Of a DNA stretch of 64,000 nt, positions 1 through 9,887 are shown piece after piece. The notes beneath the pieces are model-generated. The model searched no databases. It had not been told where the DNA came from and saw only the letters and a program-made list of their open reading frames with translations. The translations under genes were made by a program, and so were the position numbers. The DNA comes from an uncultured Butyrivibrio sp. (GTDB lineage Bacteria; Bacillota; Clostridia; Lachnospirales; Lachnospiraceae), in NCBI GenBank assembly GCA_947167765.1, contig CAMVJI010000001.1, forward strand, positions 52,795-116,794, given 5' to 3'. Position 1 is the first letter of the stretch, and each line of letters begins with the position of its first letter.

Positions 1-804
1 ATGGAGTGTTGGGTTTCGCTTAAGCTCTATTTTGGAAATCCAATCTTACCCATCATTCTTCTTGCATCAGCGGTATATCTGATCATATTTGAGAAGGATG
101 TAAGGAAAAAGATAATACTTGGAGTGCTGCCAATTGTGATACTGGCAGGATTTCTTTTGCCCATAACTAAGATCGTGTATGTGGCAGCCTTTGACGATGG
201 AAGCGATACCTACTACCGGATCCTCTGGCTCATACCAATGTATCTGGTGATCGGATATGCAGCCTGTAAGCTCATCTTTAGCCTTGGCAGCAAGGTTAAA
301 CAGAGGGTTGCGCTGGTGGCTGTGCTGGTAGTTGTAGTACTATCTGGTTCGCTTGTATATTTCAATCAGTACATGTCTGTGGCTGAGAATATGTACCATA
401 TCCCTCAGTATGTTATTGATGTATGTGATGTCATCGCTCCCAAAGAGGGAGAGCAGAGAGTCAGAGCAGTATTTCCATCGGAGCTTGTTCACTTCGTACG
501 CCAGTATGACACTGATATTTTGATGCCCTATGGCAGGGAAATGCTGGCAACTCAGTGGGACTACTACAATGCAGTCTACGATGCCTATGAGAAACCTGAA
601 GTCATAAATGCCAAGGATCTTTTGGAGGCCACAAGGCAGACCAAGTGCCTGTACATAGTGCTTCGCACTGATAGGAAGGTTGACGTTAACCTGATCACCA
701 TGGGGCTTAAGCTTGTTGATACTGTTGGTGACTATCTGATCTACTTGGATCCTGAAGTTCAGGAATGGTACGATGAGCATGGCGTTTATATAACTACCTC
801 TTAA
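1..804 (+). CDS. Polytopic membrane protein, C-terminal part
   Basis: The reading frame is open from base 1, so the ATG there may be internal and the gene probably begins upstream. The visible 267 residues show hydrophobic segments near residues 12-28, 35-60, 75-95 and 101-120. A soluble C-terminal domain of about 140 residues follows. This layout (membrane half plus small extracytoplasmic tail) is common in GT-C-like proteins of Lachnospiraceae polysaccharide loci, but I see no diagnostic catalytic motif and do not assign a function. It stands 13 bases ahead of the MBOAT gene, on the same strand and probably in the same operon. Confidence 0.6.
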   Translation: MECWVSLKLYFGNPILPIILLASAVYLIIFEKDVRKKIILGVLPIVILAGFLLPITKIVYVAAFDDGSDTYYRILWLIPMYLVIGYAACKLIFSLGSKVKQRVALVAVLVVVVLSGSLVYFNQYMSVAENMYHIPQYVIDVCDVIAPKEGEQRVRAVFPSELVHFVRQYDTDILMPYGREMLATQWDYYNAVYDAYEKPEVINAKDLLEATRQTKCLYIVLRTDRKVDVNLITMGLKLVDTVGDYLIYLDPEVQEWYDEHGVYITTS

Positions 805-817
805 AAAGGATAAATAG

Positions 818-2251
818 ATGGTATTTAACTCGTTTGGATATGTATTGCTATTTTTGCCAGCGTTTTTGCTGGCGATGCAGCTTGCCAGAAGAATAGCGCA
901 GAAAAGACCAGAATTAAAGGAGGCGTGTAAGGTTGTAATCATCGCGTTCTCCTTAGTTTTTTATGGACTTTTTGGAGTGCGAAATGACCTGGTGCTGGCA
1001 ATAAGCATATTTGTTAATTTAGTAGGAATACTTGCTTTAAAAAGAATAGCAATTGATAACGGTGAGGGTAGGAAAGGCTTAGGACGTTTACTTTTTGTTT
1101 TAATGCTCATTGTTAACGTTGGGGCCTTGTTGTTCTTTAAATTTGCAGGGGTATTTTTCCCTATTGCTATTAGTTTTTACACCTTTAATCAGTTATCATT
1201 CATTATTGATCTTTATAGAGGCGATATTGAAAAGTTCAGCGTCATTGACTATCTTGCTTATATTCTGTTCTTTCCTAAAATCCTGCAGGGACCACTCATG
1301 GGATATGGGAATTTTATTGTGGAACTTGATAAGACAAAAGAAGATAGGTTTGACAGTGAAAATATTTTAAGAGCGCTGTTTCTCTTATCCATGGGATTGT
1401 TCAAGAAAGTGATCCTTGCAGATACTTTTGGAAGGGCAGTGGACTACGGATATGACAATCTGATTTCACTGGGAAGTCTTGAAGCTATATTGGTTGCAGT
1501 ATTTTACTCCTTCCAACTATACTTCGATTTTAGCGGATACTGCGACATGGCTGGCGCAGTCTGCATGATGATTGGATTTGAACTTCCAGATAACTTCAAT
1601 TCGCCATATAAGGCGGTGAATATAGTGGACTTCTGGAAGAGATGGCATATTTCTCTTACAAAGTTTTTTACCAGGTATGTGTATATCCCACTTGGCGGAA
1701 ACCGCAAGGGTGCTGCAAGGATGTACATCAACTTCATGATAGTGTTTCTGCTTAGCGGGCTGTGGCACGGAAGTGGATGGACCTTCATAGTGTGGGGCGC
1801 TATGCACGGAGTGCTGTATGTACTGACAAGGGCTGTGAAACTAAGAAAGATCCCAGCCTTCATATCCACTGTGCTGACTTTTATATACGTGACAGTAGCC
1901 TGGGTGTTCTTTAGAGCAAACACAATCTCAGATGCCATCACTCTTTTGGCTAGAGTATTTACTGGTGGCAGCAGGCGTATTTCAACAAATATCTCTGCAT
2001 GCTTCCAGTTAGACGAACTGTGGTATGCAATCAAGGTTACGCCCTTGATGAGATTTTCGTTTGTATGGGAAGTGTGCCTGTGGCTGTTTGTGATAGCTGG
2101 CGTAGTGATCATATTCTTTTCAAAGAATGCAATGGAGATTGCCAGGAACTGCAAGATAGGGATCAGGACTTCGCTTCTAACAGCAGTACTTCTAGTGTGG
2201 AGTATTGTGAGCTTTGCTGGAGTCAGTACGTTCCTGTACATGAATTTTTAA
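818..2251 (+). CDS. MBOAT family O-acyltransferase (AlgI/DltB-like)
   Basis: Membrane-bound O-acyltransferase expected to move acyl (usually acetyl) groups from a cytoplasmic donor across the membrane for transfer onto an exported glycan. The 477 residues are strongly hydrophobic, with family motifs DFWKRWHISLT, YVYIPLGGN and LLSGLWHGSGW followed by the conserved WGAMHG histidine. Length fits the AlgI group. The ATG is preceded by AAAGGA. The SGNH-like protein two genes downstream is the expected periplasmic-type partner (compare AlgI/AlgJ or DltB/DltD), so O-acylation of the locus polysaccharide is the likeliest role. Acceptor and acyl group cannot be read from sequence. Confidence 0.92.
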   Translation: MVFNSFGYVLLFLPAFLLAMQLARRIAQKRPELKEACKVVIIAFSLVFYGLFGVRNDLVLAISIFVNLVGILALKRIAIDNGEGRKGLGRLLFVLMLIVNVGALLFFKFAGVFFPIAISFYTFNQLSFIIDLYRGDIEKFSVIDYLAYILFFPKILQGPLMGYGNFIVELDKTKEDRFDSENILRALFLLSMGLFKKVILADTFGRAVDYGYDNLISLGSLEAILVAVFYSFQLYFDFSGYCDMAGAVCMMIGFELPDNFNSPYKAVNIVDFWKRWHISLTKFFTRYVYIPLGGNRKGAARMYINFMIVFLLSGLWHGSGWTFIVWGAMHGVLYVLTRAVKLRKIPAFISTVLTFIYVTVAWVFFRANTISDAITLLARVFTGGSRRISTNISACFQLDELWYAIKVTPLMRFSFVWEVCLWLFVIAGVVIIFFSKNAMEIARNCKIGIRTSLLTAVLLVWSIVSFAGVSTFLYMNF

Positions 2252-2302
2252 CGGTTAGCCTGACGAAATATAGATGTATAAAAATTATTTAAGGAGAGTG
2301 TT

Positions 2303-3406
2303 ATGGATAAGATAATGCAGAGTCGATTGGATCGGGGATTTCTGAAGTATCAAAAAGAATATGAAGATAAGGCTCTAGAGGTCCTGCGCTCAGGATGGTA
2401 CATCCTGGGTAAAGAGGATGAAGCTTTTGAAAAGGAATTTGCCCAGTATGTTGGCACTGATTATGCTGTTGGCTTGGCTAGTGGACTTGATGCTCTGTGG
2501 CTTGCTTTCAGGGTGCTTGGAATAGGGAAAGGCGATGAGGTTATAGTACAGGCCAATACTTATATTGCAAGCGTCATGGGAATAACCATCAATGATGCAA
2601 CCCCAGTTTTTGTTGAACCAGACCAGTACTATCAGATCGATGCAGACAGGATCGAAGAGAAAATAACTGACAGAACAAAGGCAATTCTTGTAGTTCACCT
2701 TTATGGACATTCTGCCAATATGACAAAGATTGTAAATATCTGCAAGAAGCACAATCTTAAACTTGTAGAGGATTGTGCACAGTCACATGGTGCGTGTCAT
2801 GAAGGTAAGATGACAGGAAGTTTTGGGGATTTCGGATGTTTTTCTTTTTATCCTTCAAAGAATATGGGGGCATTTGGAGATGCAGGGGCTGTTACTACAA
2901 ATGATCCAGAGCTTGCACGTCTAATGAAAATATACCGGAATTATGGTAGTGAAAAGCGCTATTACAACATGGTTGTAGGGGCTAATTCTCGCCTGGACGA
3001 GTTACAGGCAGGACTTTTAAGAGTAAGACTTGCCCATATGGATGAGATAACAGCTGAGAGGGAAGCTCTTGCCAAAAGATATACCGAAGGAATCAATAAT
3101 CCTCTGGTGGTGAAACCAGGTGTAGCTCCTTATGCATCCTGTGTATGGCACCAGTATGTGCTCAGGGTACCTGATAAAAGAGATTCATTTAAGCAGTATC
3201 TTGAGGACAATGACATAGCAACTATAATTCATTATCCAATTCCGCCACATCTATCGGAGGCCTATGCTTATCTTGGTGTGAGTGAAGGAAGTCTTCCAGT
3301 AACAGAAAGATACGCAAAAGAAGTCATCTCGCTTCCTCTTTATTCAGGAATGACACAGGAAGAGCAGGACAGAGTTATAGACTGTATCAATTCGTTTAAG
3401 GGTTAA
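2303..3406 (+). CDS. DegT/DnrJ/EryC1/StrS sugar aminotransferase (FdtB-like)
   Basis: PLP-dependent nucleotide-sugar transaminase, 367 residues, a normal length for the family. The PLP lysine lies in the [14 protein letters not shown] motif (about K186), with EDCAQSHGA upstream and [10 protein letters not shown] downstream. Pairing with the FdtA-like 3,4-ketoisomerase at 4612 suggests it aminates C3 of a dTDP-3-keto-6-deoxyhexose (Fuc3N or Qui3N route). The rfbA/rfbB genes that make the precursor lie at 20-22 kb. The start has a strong AAGGAG ribosome site. The C3 specificity is inferred from context. An N-acetyltransferase (FdtC-type) is not visible in the window. Confidence 0.9.
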   Translation: MDKIMQSRLDRGFLKYQKEYEDKALEVLRSGWYILGKEDEAFEKEFAQYVGTDYAVGLASGLDALWLAFRVLGIGKGDEVIVQANTYIASVMGITINDATPVFVEPDQYYQIDADRIEEKITDRTKAILVVHLYGHSANMTKIVNICKKHNLKLVEDCAQSHGACHEGKMTGSFGDFGCFSFYPSKNMGAFGDAGAVTTNDPELARLMKIYRNYGSEKRYYNMVVGANSRLDELQAGLLRVRLAHMDEITAEREALAKRYTEGINNPLVVKPGVAPYASCVWHQYVLRVPDKRDSFKQYLEDNDIATIIHYPIPPHLSEAYAYLGVSEGSLPVTERYAKEVISLPLYSGMTQEEQDRVIDCINSFKG

Positions 3407-3409
3407 ATA

Positions 3410-4480
3410 ATGAGTAAATATAAAAAACTATTGATTACTAGTATCGCGTTGGTAGTAGTAGCTCTTGTGGCATGTGCAGCCCTTGTTGTATATGTGGATC
3501 CTTTTTTTCACTATCATCCACCAATAAAAGGATTCCCATATGTGGTTGATAATCAGCTTAGCCAGAATCCAGGGATGGCCACGAATATGGATTACAACGG
3601 ATGTATCATAGGATCCTCCATGACAGTTAATTTCGATACAGATGACATCAAGGAGCTTCTTGGCTACGATACAGTTAAGCTAAGCTACAGTGGGGCTTAT
3701 CCCAAGGATGATTACAATATCCTTTCAATAGTGTTTGATGAAAGTACTTATGCAAGAAAAAATCAGCCAATGGGAGCTGTGTTTTTTGCCATGGATATTC
3801 CTACAATGACTGCAGATACTGAGGAAACCAAGTATCCTCTGCCAGAGTATCTCTATGACAGGAATCTTTTTAATGATGTGGAGTACGTCCTTAATAAGGA
3901 TGTGCTGTTTCAATATATCCTTCGTCCTGTGGTTCAGGGCAAGGGCTCAGACCTGTCCGAGATTTACGCAAGCTGGTGGACTCCGGATTACTACAACATA
4001 CAGTGGGTGATGCACACCTATGAGGAACCTGAAAAATCAGATAAGATTTACGGTGTAGAAGATGTTCTTCCGGCCACTGAGGCTAATCTTGAAAAGAACA
4101 TACTTCCTTTCGTTAAGGAACATCCTGAAACGCAGTTTTATTTCTTTTTCCCGCCCTACAGTATTTTATACTGGCACAATCTTCAACAGGAAGGTTTTTA
4201 TGAAGCAGCATTTTATCAGTACCAGTATGTTGCAGATGTCCTTTTACAGTATCCTAATGTGCATCTTTTCTACTTTCAGACCATGGATGAGGTGACAGAC
4301 CTTAATAACTACGCTGATTATTCACATTACAAGCCGGAGATAAACCGGTTTATGGTAGAATGTTTCAGGAATGGTGATTATGAGATAAAGTCTTCATCTG
4401 AGATGAGTGATGCTCTTAACAAGATGAAGGAAATAGTCAGATCTTTTGATTACGAAGCACTATTTTCAAAAGATTGGTAA
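3410..4480 (+). CDS. SGNH/DltD-like membrane-anchored protein, MBOAT partner
   Basis: A 356-residue protein with one N-terminal signal-anchor helix (residues 7-29) and an extracytoplasmic domain. The motif IIGSSMT near residues 66-72 resembles SGNH block I with its nucleophilic serine. DYSHYKPEINRFM near residues 302-314 supplies a D-x-x-H pair as in block V. This arrangement matches DltD/AlgJ-type proteins that complete acyl transfer begun by an MBOAT enzyme. It starts four bases after the aminotransferase stop and is in the same operon as the MBOAT gene. The family is remote, so the SGNH assignment rests on these two motifs and on context. Confidence 0.7.
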   Translation: MSKYKKLLITSIALVVVALVACAALVVYVDPFFHYHPPIKGFPYVVDNQLSQNPGMATNMDYNGCIIGSSMTVNFDTDDIKELLGYDTVKLSYSGAYPKDDYNILSIVFDESTYARKNQPMGAVFFAMDIPTMTADTEETKYPLPEYLYDRNLFNDVEYVLNKDVLFQYILRPVVQGKGSDLSEIYASWWTPDYYNIQWVMHTYEEPEKSDKIYGVEDVLPATEANLEKNILPFVKEHPETQFYFFFPPYSILYWHNLQQEGFYEAAFYQYQYVADVLLQYPNVHLFYFQTMDEVTDLNNYADYSHYKPEINRFMVECFRNGDYEIKSSSEMSDALNKMKEIVRSFDYEALFSKDW

Positions 4481-4611
4481 ATTATGTGTGTGGAGGAACA
4501 ATGAGTTATTTCCCTTTATAATTGTAGTAATATATTTCAAGATAATGAAATATATCATAAATGGCTAAATTGTGACATTTATTTGTGTGATAGGAAGCAG
4601 GAAAGGATGTT

Positions 4612-5034
4612 ATGATAATCAGACAGGAAAAGTATAAAGTACTAGAGTTTAAAGAATATGGTGATGAGCGTGGCAATCTGGTAGTCGCTGAGGGATCAGG
4701 ATTTGATGTACCATTTGATATTAGAAGAGTTTTCTATATGTATGGATCAGACCCGAATATTAAGAGAGGCAATCACGCTAACAGATATACTCAGTTTGTT
4801 CTGATCAATGTAAGTGGAAGTAGTAAAGTTTTGGTTGACGACGGTCAGAAAAAAGAAGTGATTGTTCTTGATAAACCAAGAATGGGATTATATCTGGGAC
4901 CAATGATCTGGAAAGAAATGTATGATTTCAGCCCTGACTCCGTGTTGCTTGTACTTGCCAGTGAGCATTACATAGAAGGTGAATATATAAGGGATTACAA
5001 CGACTTCAAAAAAGAGGTTGAAGCTGATATTTAA
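4612..5034 (+). CDS. WxcM/FdtA-like dTDP-sugar 3,4-ketoisomerase
   Basis: A 140-residue cupin of the FdtA/QdtA/WxcM group, which convert dTDP-4-keto-6-deoxyglucose to the 3-keto isomer. Seen directly: the opening EYGDERGNLVVAEG, the FDIRRVFYMYG strand, the conserved histidine region KRGNHANRYTQF, and GLYLGPMIWKEMYDFSPDSVLLVLAS near the C-terminus. Normal full length. With the aminotransferase at 2303 it would make a dTDP-3-amino-3,6-dideoxyhexose from the product of RfbA/RfbB. Sequence alone does not separate the galacto (FdtA) from the gluco (QdtA) stereochemistry, so no symbol is given. The preceding gap holds an AT-rich hairpin and a six-codon ORF. Confidence 0.88.
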   Translation: MIIRQEKYKVLEFKEYGDERGNLVVAEGSGFDVPFDIRRVFYMYGSDPNIKRGNHANRYTQFVLINVSGSSKVLVDDGQKKEVIVLDKPRMGLYLGPMIWKEMYDFSPDSVLLVLASEHYIEGEYIRDYNDFKKEVEADI

Positions 5035-5153
5035 ATAAAGATCACTACAGGAGCCCCTATACTGGGCTATGCGTCAATAATGAGTGTGGTTCTTTTTTGC
5101 GCAGGACACAGGCAAGAGAATATGGCAACTGATCAACGTTGGGGGACATGTCA

Positions 5154-6869
5154 ATGCTAGTTACATTACTTAGCTGGCTCTATATCGCAGCAATATGTTT
5201 GATAATAGGAATAATAGTTAACGTAGCGCTTTCAAAGCTAATTCCCACACCTTCTTTTTCAGGGGAGCATCACTTTGGAATTACGGGGATCATAGTTACA
5301 GGGATTGTGACACTTACTGTGTATGCAGAGTTTTTTAGCATTGTATATAAGATTGGTGCATTGTGTCACGGGATAGTATTGTTAGCAGCTATACTTGGTG
5401 CTTTTTTCTTTAGAAAAGATATCAAGGCCGTTTTTGATCAAATGCATGGGAATGTTACTGTAAACAAGCTTATCATCTATGTGGGGATCATTCTTACAGC
5501 GGCATTCTTTACTTCCAATGGGAAATTTCATACAGATACTGGTATCTATCACGCCCAGGCTATCAGGATGTTGGAAGAGTACGGAGTCCTGAAAGGTCTT
5601 GGCAATTTACAGCTTCATTTTGCGTATAATAGTTCCTATCTTGCATTATGTGCTCTTTTTACCTTGAGCTTTATTCTGCCATTTCCGCTTCATACCATGA
5701 CAGGATTTTTTATGGTTGTATTCAGCATTTATGCTGCAGATGGCCTTTTTGATATAAAGAGTCACAAGCGTCATGGAGGCGATCTTGCAAGGATTGCTAT
5801 TCTTATTTATTCTTTCACTAATTTGACAGGTCTTCAGTCTCCGGCAACTGACTATGGAACCATGTTTATGACTCTTTATATTCTGTGTGCATGGATAACA
5901 TATACAGAAGAGAGAAAGTATACTGAAGATAGGGACAATGATATTGCATTTTATGGATATTTATCTGTTCTTGCTATATTTACTGTAAGCATGAAACTAT
6001 CTGCTGCATTGATCGTAGTCATTGCAGTTTTGCCTGCTGCAAAGCTTTTAAAGGAAAGGCGCTTTAAGGATTTCTGGTGCTTTATTGCGGTAGGTTTTTT
6101 CTCATTTCTGCCTTTTATGATTCGAAATGTGATCTTATCCGGTTATCTATTTTATCCAGTGGCATCAATAGATCTGTTCAATGTGGTGTGGAAGATACCA
6201 GCTGATTACATGAAGGTTGATGCTGATCAGATAAAAGTCTGGGGGAGATGTCTGTTTGATGTAAGGAGAGTGGATGAAGGAATAACTTCCTGGTTCCCAA
6301 TCTGGTGGGAAAACAAGCAGCACTACGAGGTTATGCTGATATATTCCCAGCTTGTAGGCGCTATCCTTACTGCCATTCTTCTTGCCTTCAGGATTAAAGA
6401 AAAGAAATTGGATATGGCAATGGTATTGTTTTATGCTGCGCTGTATTTAAACATTATCATGTGGCTGTTTACGGCGCCATTTATTCGATATGGCCTTGCG
6501 TTTTTACTGTTGTTACCTCTATGTGCAGTTGGAGATGTTCTGGATATTGTTGTTTCTAAAAGAGGTATTGTGCTAGGAGTCTTTGCTGCACTTGTACTCA
6601 TTAATTTTTGCAGCTGGGTAGACAACTATTTTATGGATGACATGGTTTTTCTTAAGCACAATCTTATGGCAGGGCATTATGTTGTACCTGTTCCGTTTGA
6701 TGAAGGTACGATGACTACAGTTGATATGGATGGCCTTACCGTTTACGTTGCTGGTATTGATGAGATTAACAGCTACTATGCAAATCCTGGAAGCTGCTAT
6801 GATTTCATGGTTGAACGCACGGAGCTGATAGGAGATAGTATTAAAGAGGGCTTTAAGCCAAGACAATAA
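5154..6869 (+). CDS. Polytopic membrane protein, LIC_10190-like glycan family
   Basis: About 571 residues with more than ten predicted membrane segments. The ORF track begins at TTG 5139, but a TGGGGGAC ribosome site sits seven bases before ATG 5154, which I prefer. The opening helices, a conserved stretch around DTGIYHAQAIRMLEEYG after the first four segments, and a short C-terminal extracytoplasmic tail resemble the LIC_10190 family found in polysaccharide clusters. Such proteins are thought to be GT-C-type transferases or polymerases, but the activity is unproven. The family name is from memory of its architecture. Neighbours on both sides are glycan membrane proteins. Confidence 0.65.
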   Translation: MLVTLLSWLYIAAICLIIGIIVNVALSKLIPTPSFSGEHHFGITGIIVTGIVTLTVYAEFFSIVYKIGALCHGIVLLAAILGAFFFRKDIKAVFDQMHGNVTVNKLIIYVGIILTAAFFTSNGKFHTDTGIYHAQAIRMLEEYGVLKGLGNLQLHFAYNSSYLALCALFTLSFILPFPLHTMTGFFMVVFSIYAADGLFDIKSHKRHGGDLARIAILIYSFTNLTGLQSPATDYGTMFMTLYILCAWITYTEERKYTEDRDNDIAFYGYLSVLAIFTVSMKLSAALIVVIAVLPAAKLLKERRFKDFWCFIAVGFFSFLPFMIRNVILSGYLFYPVASIDLFNVVWKIPADYMKVDADQIKVWGRCLFDVRRVDEGITSWFPIWWENKQHYEVMLIYSQLVGAILTAILLAFRIKEKKLDMAMVLFYAALYLNIIMWLFTAPFIRYGLAFLLLLPLCAVGDVLDIVVSKRGIVLGVFAALVLINFCSWVDNYFMDDMVFLKHNLMAGHYVVPVPFDEGTMTTVDMDGLTVYVAGIDEINSYYANPGSCYDFMVERTELIGDSIKEGFKPRQ

Positions 6870-6887
6870 ATTAGGAGTGATCATACC

Positions 6888-8330
6888 TTGAGAAAGATAA
6901 CATCCTATTACAAAGAAATACTGATAATGACTGTGATATTTCTGATCGAGATATCAGCAATTGTCCGCGCCAATTTTTTCTACAATGATGATCTTGGAAG
7001 AAATATAGAGGGGTATACAGGTAATGCCTTTGACAGCAGATATATTGCTGACTGGACATCAATACTGGTTAATGGCAATTCCCATATCACAGATTCATCA
7101 CCCCTAACCCAGATCTTATCCTGCATATTTTTAGCTATTGCCGTGGTGGTTGTAGCCTATATCTTTTCAAAGGGACAGAACCTTAAAGTGATGCACTATG
7201 TGTGCGGAACCCTGATCCTGTCGCCGTATTTTCTTTCCAACATGTCCTACAAAGTGGATTCAGCATTTATGGGACTGTCAGTATGTGTATCAGTGGTTCC
7301 ATTTCTTTTCAGGGATAAAAAGATACTGTACTATGTATCATCAGTTATCTGCCTGTTAGTCATGTGCATGACATATCAGGCTTCATCTGGAATCTACCCA
7401 ATGATGGCGATAATGCTGGCGCTTCTTGAATGGAACAGCAAGGAAAAAGAGCTTAAGGAGTCCCTTTTATTTTTACTTAAGTCAGCGGTAACCTATCTTT
7501 TAACACTTGGATTTTTTGCGCTGGTTTTGATGAAACCAATTGAGGAGGGGTATATCAACACCTCCATATTCAGTGCAGGGGATCTTATCGGCGGTATTAT
7601 CAGCAATTACAAGACCTATTACTTTACTGTTGTGGCAGACTTTATGAAGAGCTGGAATATTCTGGTATTCCTGGTAATGGTGGTGTTATTTGTATCTATT
7701 ATCCTGGATTCCAAGAGAAACAAGGTGGCTGCTGCGGCTATGTTTGTAGCAATGATGGTGATCATGCTCCTTGTAGTTTTCGGAGTGTACCCAGCTTTTT
7801 CTCTTCCTCTTGTTTTGCCACGAAGCATGTATGGCATATCGTTCTTTATTATGATCTGCTGTTTTGCTATTGTCTCCTCTGAGGGGCTTGTGGCAAACAT
7901 GGGAAAGGTCATCATTTTTGCATTAGCATGGTGCTTTTTCACCTTTTCTTTTACCTACGGAAACGCACTGTCTCAGCAGATGAAGTATGTGGATTTCAGG
8001 ACTGAGGAAGTTATTAATGATCTTACTGATCTTGATTGCTTCATGGCTCCAGGGCAAAAGAATATGATCATTGAGGGCGATATTGGTCTTTGCCCTGCGC
8101 TTGATAATTATTCTTATGACTATGTGCTAATAAGAAAACTTGTGCCAGTTTATCTAAAGGCTGGGTCTGACGAGTGGAATTCTGCTTACTTTTACAGATA
8201 TTTTAATCTGCCAGATGTTAAGAGAGTTTATGAAGTGTCAGATATCAGCACCTTCTCTCTGGTGCAGGAAAGCGCTTATCACAGAATACTTGCTAATGAT
8301 CAAAACGAGATCATAGTGGAACTTAAGTAA
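6888..8330 (+). CDS. Glucosyltransferase-domain (GtrII-like) membrane protein
   Basis: A 480-residue polytopic protein starting at TTG 6888 behind TTAGGAG. Early residues include FFYNDDLGRNIEGY, an acidic loop after the first membrane helix as in the Glucos_trans_II (GtrII-type) group. About ten further helices and a soluble tail of about 110 residues follow. Members use a polyprenyl-phosphate sugar donor to decorate exported O-antigen-like glycans. By analogy this would add a side-branch glucose or similar sugar outside the membrane. It lies 18 bases downstream of the previous membrane gene and 10 bases upstream of the next, so it is cotranscribed with them. Confidence 0.7.
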   Translation: MRKITSYYKEILIMTVIFLIEISAIVRANFFYNDDLGRNIEGYTGNAFDSRYIADWTSILVNGNSHITDSSPLTQILSCIFLAIAVVVVAYIFSKGQNLKVMHYVCGTLILSPYFLSNMSYKVDSAFMGLSVCVSVVPFLFRDKKILYYVSSVICLLVMCMTYQASSGIYPMMAIMLALLEWNSKEKELKESLLFLLKSAVTYLLTLGFFALVLMKPIEEGYINTSIFSAGDLIGGIISNYKTYYFTVVADFMKSWNILVFLVMVVLFVSIILDSKRNKVAAAAMFVAMMVIMLLVVFGVYPAFSLPLVLPRSMYGISFFIMICCFAIVSSEGLVANMGKVIIFALAWCFFTFSFTYGNALSQQMKYVDFRTEEVINDLTDLDCFMAPGQKNMIIEGDIGLCPALDNYSYDYVLIRKLVPVYLKAGSDEWNSAYFYRYFNLPDVKRVYEVSDISTFSLVQESAYHRILANDQNEIIVELK

Positions 8331-8340
8331 GGAAATATAG

Positions 8341-9879
8341 ATGAAACCTGAATTTATGAAATATCTTAACAAAATAATATGCATCGCTCTTGTGGCTGTA
8401 CTTGCCATGATGGTGTGGGTGTTTGTAGATGCCAACATCAATCACTATACAGCTGGGATGCAGTCTGACATTGCGTCGGAAGCTCTTTTCTCAGCCCTTA
8501 TGTATGAGAGGGGAACCTACAGGCCTGATACCTGGTATATATCATCAGCTATCCACGTTATTACAGTGCCCAATCTGTCAGCGCTTATATATCCGCTTAC
8601 AGGGTTTAACCTCAATCTTTCCATGGGAATTGCCTGCAGTATCATGCTGTGCCTGATGCTGGTTCTCATGTATTTCTATCTTCGAAAGATGGATTTTAAA
8701 GTGGCTGAAAGCATTGCAACTATCCTGATCGTCTTTTCCCTGACCCGCGCCCAGAGCGAGATACAGGTAATGATAATGCTGTACGCCATGGACTACATCA
8801 GCCATTTTATTACGCTGTTTATCATATTGCTCATGTATAATAAGAGCCTAAAAAACGGCAGGTTAAAGATCTGGATGGTGGCTGTATCTGCCGCGCTTGC
8901 CATTGTCAACGGCATTCAGGGAATGCATGCGTGTCTGTTTTGCTACCTGCCACTTCTTGGAGCAGAGTTTATAAGGCAGTTTATCTCTTTTGTAAGGAAT
9001 AGGAAATTTGAGAGGCTGTCAGTAAGTATCTGGGTCTTTGGACTTACTGTCACAACTCTTGTGACGAATAAGTTATCTGGGGTGTACAATCCATCACCTT
9101 CAAGGAACATAAGACATGCGTTTGAGAAGTTTGTGGGTGAAGTGCTGCCTTCAGTAAAGAGTACGCTGTTCTCAGGAAGTCTTGCTGGGATAGCGGCATT
9201 GCTGCTTATCATGGCGGTTGTTAGCTATTGTTTAGTGATTGTTAAACTCATTAAAAACAAGGACCAGGATAATGACTATTATCTCTGGAGCACGCTGGTA
9301 TTTCCTATAGACTTCTTCATCTGCCTGATCATGACTACCTTTACAACATCGCAGGTTGCAGACAGGTACTATATCATGCTTATCTTTGCTGTGGCCATAG
9401 GAGCAGTGATGCTGTTTAGAGACTTCCCTGATTTGGGAAGAATTTTGTCATTTGTAGTTGTAGTGACATATTCATGCTTTGCGCTGTTTTCCTTTTATCA
9501 GACACTTATTGTAGGTGACCACTCACAGGAAACAAACGCCTACGTTGTATTTAAATGGATGCAGGATAATGGCTATGAGTACGGCTATTCCACCTTTGAA
9601 CATGCAAATTACATTACAGTTATGGGAAACAATTCGGTGAAGGTGCGCTGTGTCAACAACATGCGAGATATGGAAGGCAGCAAGTGGCTCTCTGACACTT
9701 TGTGGTATCCGCCATATAAGGATGCCTCAGGCGAGACCTGCTACCTTGTTTCCGATTACATGCAGGAGGATTTTGACGGCTTTCTTGCAGAGTACGGTCC
9801 TGAGGTGGTCCGTGTTGAGAAAGTTGGGTATTACACGGTTTATGTTTTGGACCATGATTACACGGTTTGGGAGAGATAG
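8341..9879 (+). CDS. Polytopic membrane protein, GT-C-like, function unknown
   Basis: A 512-residue membrane protein with an N-terminal anchor, an acidic first loop (TAGMQSDIASEALF), about ten hydrophobic segments and a C-terminal soluble domain of roughly 110 residues. The layout parallels the two preceding genes and GT-C transferases, where the first extracytoplasmic loop carries catalytic acids. I do not recognise a named family. The ATG follows AAGGAAATATAG. The gene belongs to the tight run 5154-12368, so a role in polysaccharide decoration or polymerisation is inferred from context only. Confidence 0.6.
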   Translation: MKPEFMKYLNKIICIALVAVLAMMVWVFVDANINHYTAGMQSDIASEALFSALMYERGTYRPDTWYISSAIHVITVPNLSALIYPLTGFNLNLSMGIACSIMLCLMLVLMYFYLRKMDFKVAESIATILIVFSLTRAQSEIQVMIMLYAMDYISHFITLFIILLMYNKSLKNGRLKIWMVAVSAALAIVNGIQGMHACLFCYLPLLGAEFIRQFISFVRNRKFERLSVSIWVFGLTVTTLVTNKLSGVYNPSPSRNIRHAFEKFVGEVLPSVKSTLFSGSLAGIAALLLIMAVVSYCLVIVKLIKNKDQDNDYYLWSTLVFPIDFFICLIMTTFTTSQVADRYYIMLIFAVAIGAVMLFRDFPDLGRILSFVVVVTYSCFALFSFYQTLIVGDHSQETNAYVVFKWMQDNGYEYGYSTFEHANYITVMGNNSVKVRCVNNMRDMEGSKWLSDTLWYPPYKDASGETCYLVSDYMQEDFDGFLAEYGPEVVRVEKVGYYTVYVLDHDYTVWER

Positions 9880-9887
9880 TTTTTTTG

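Noticed and set aside
1504-2241. Minus-strand ORF of 245 residues
   Set aside because: Fully antisense to the MBOAT gene, which carries clear family motifs. No domain is seen in the antisense frame.
5035-5153. Terminator after the FdtA-like gene
   Set aside because: AGCCC/GGGCT can pair, but there is no T-run directly after it and the TTTTTT lies 28 bases further, so I do not call it.
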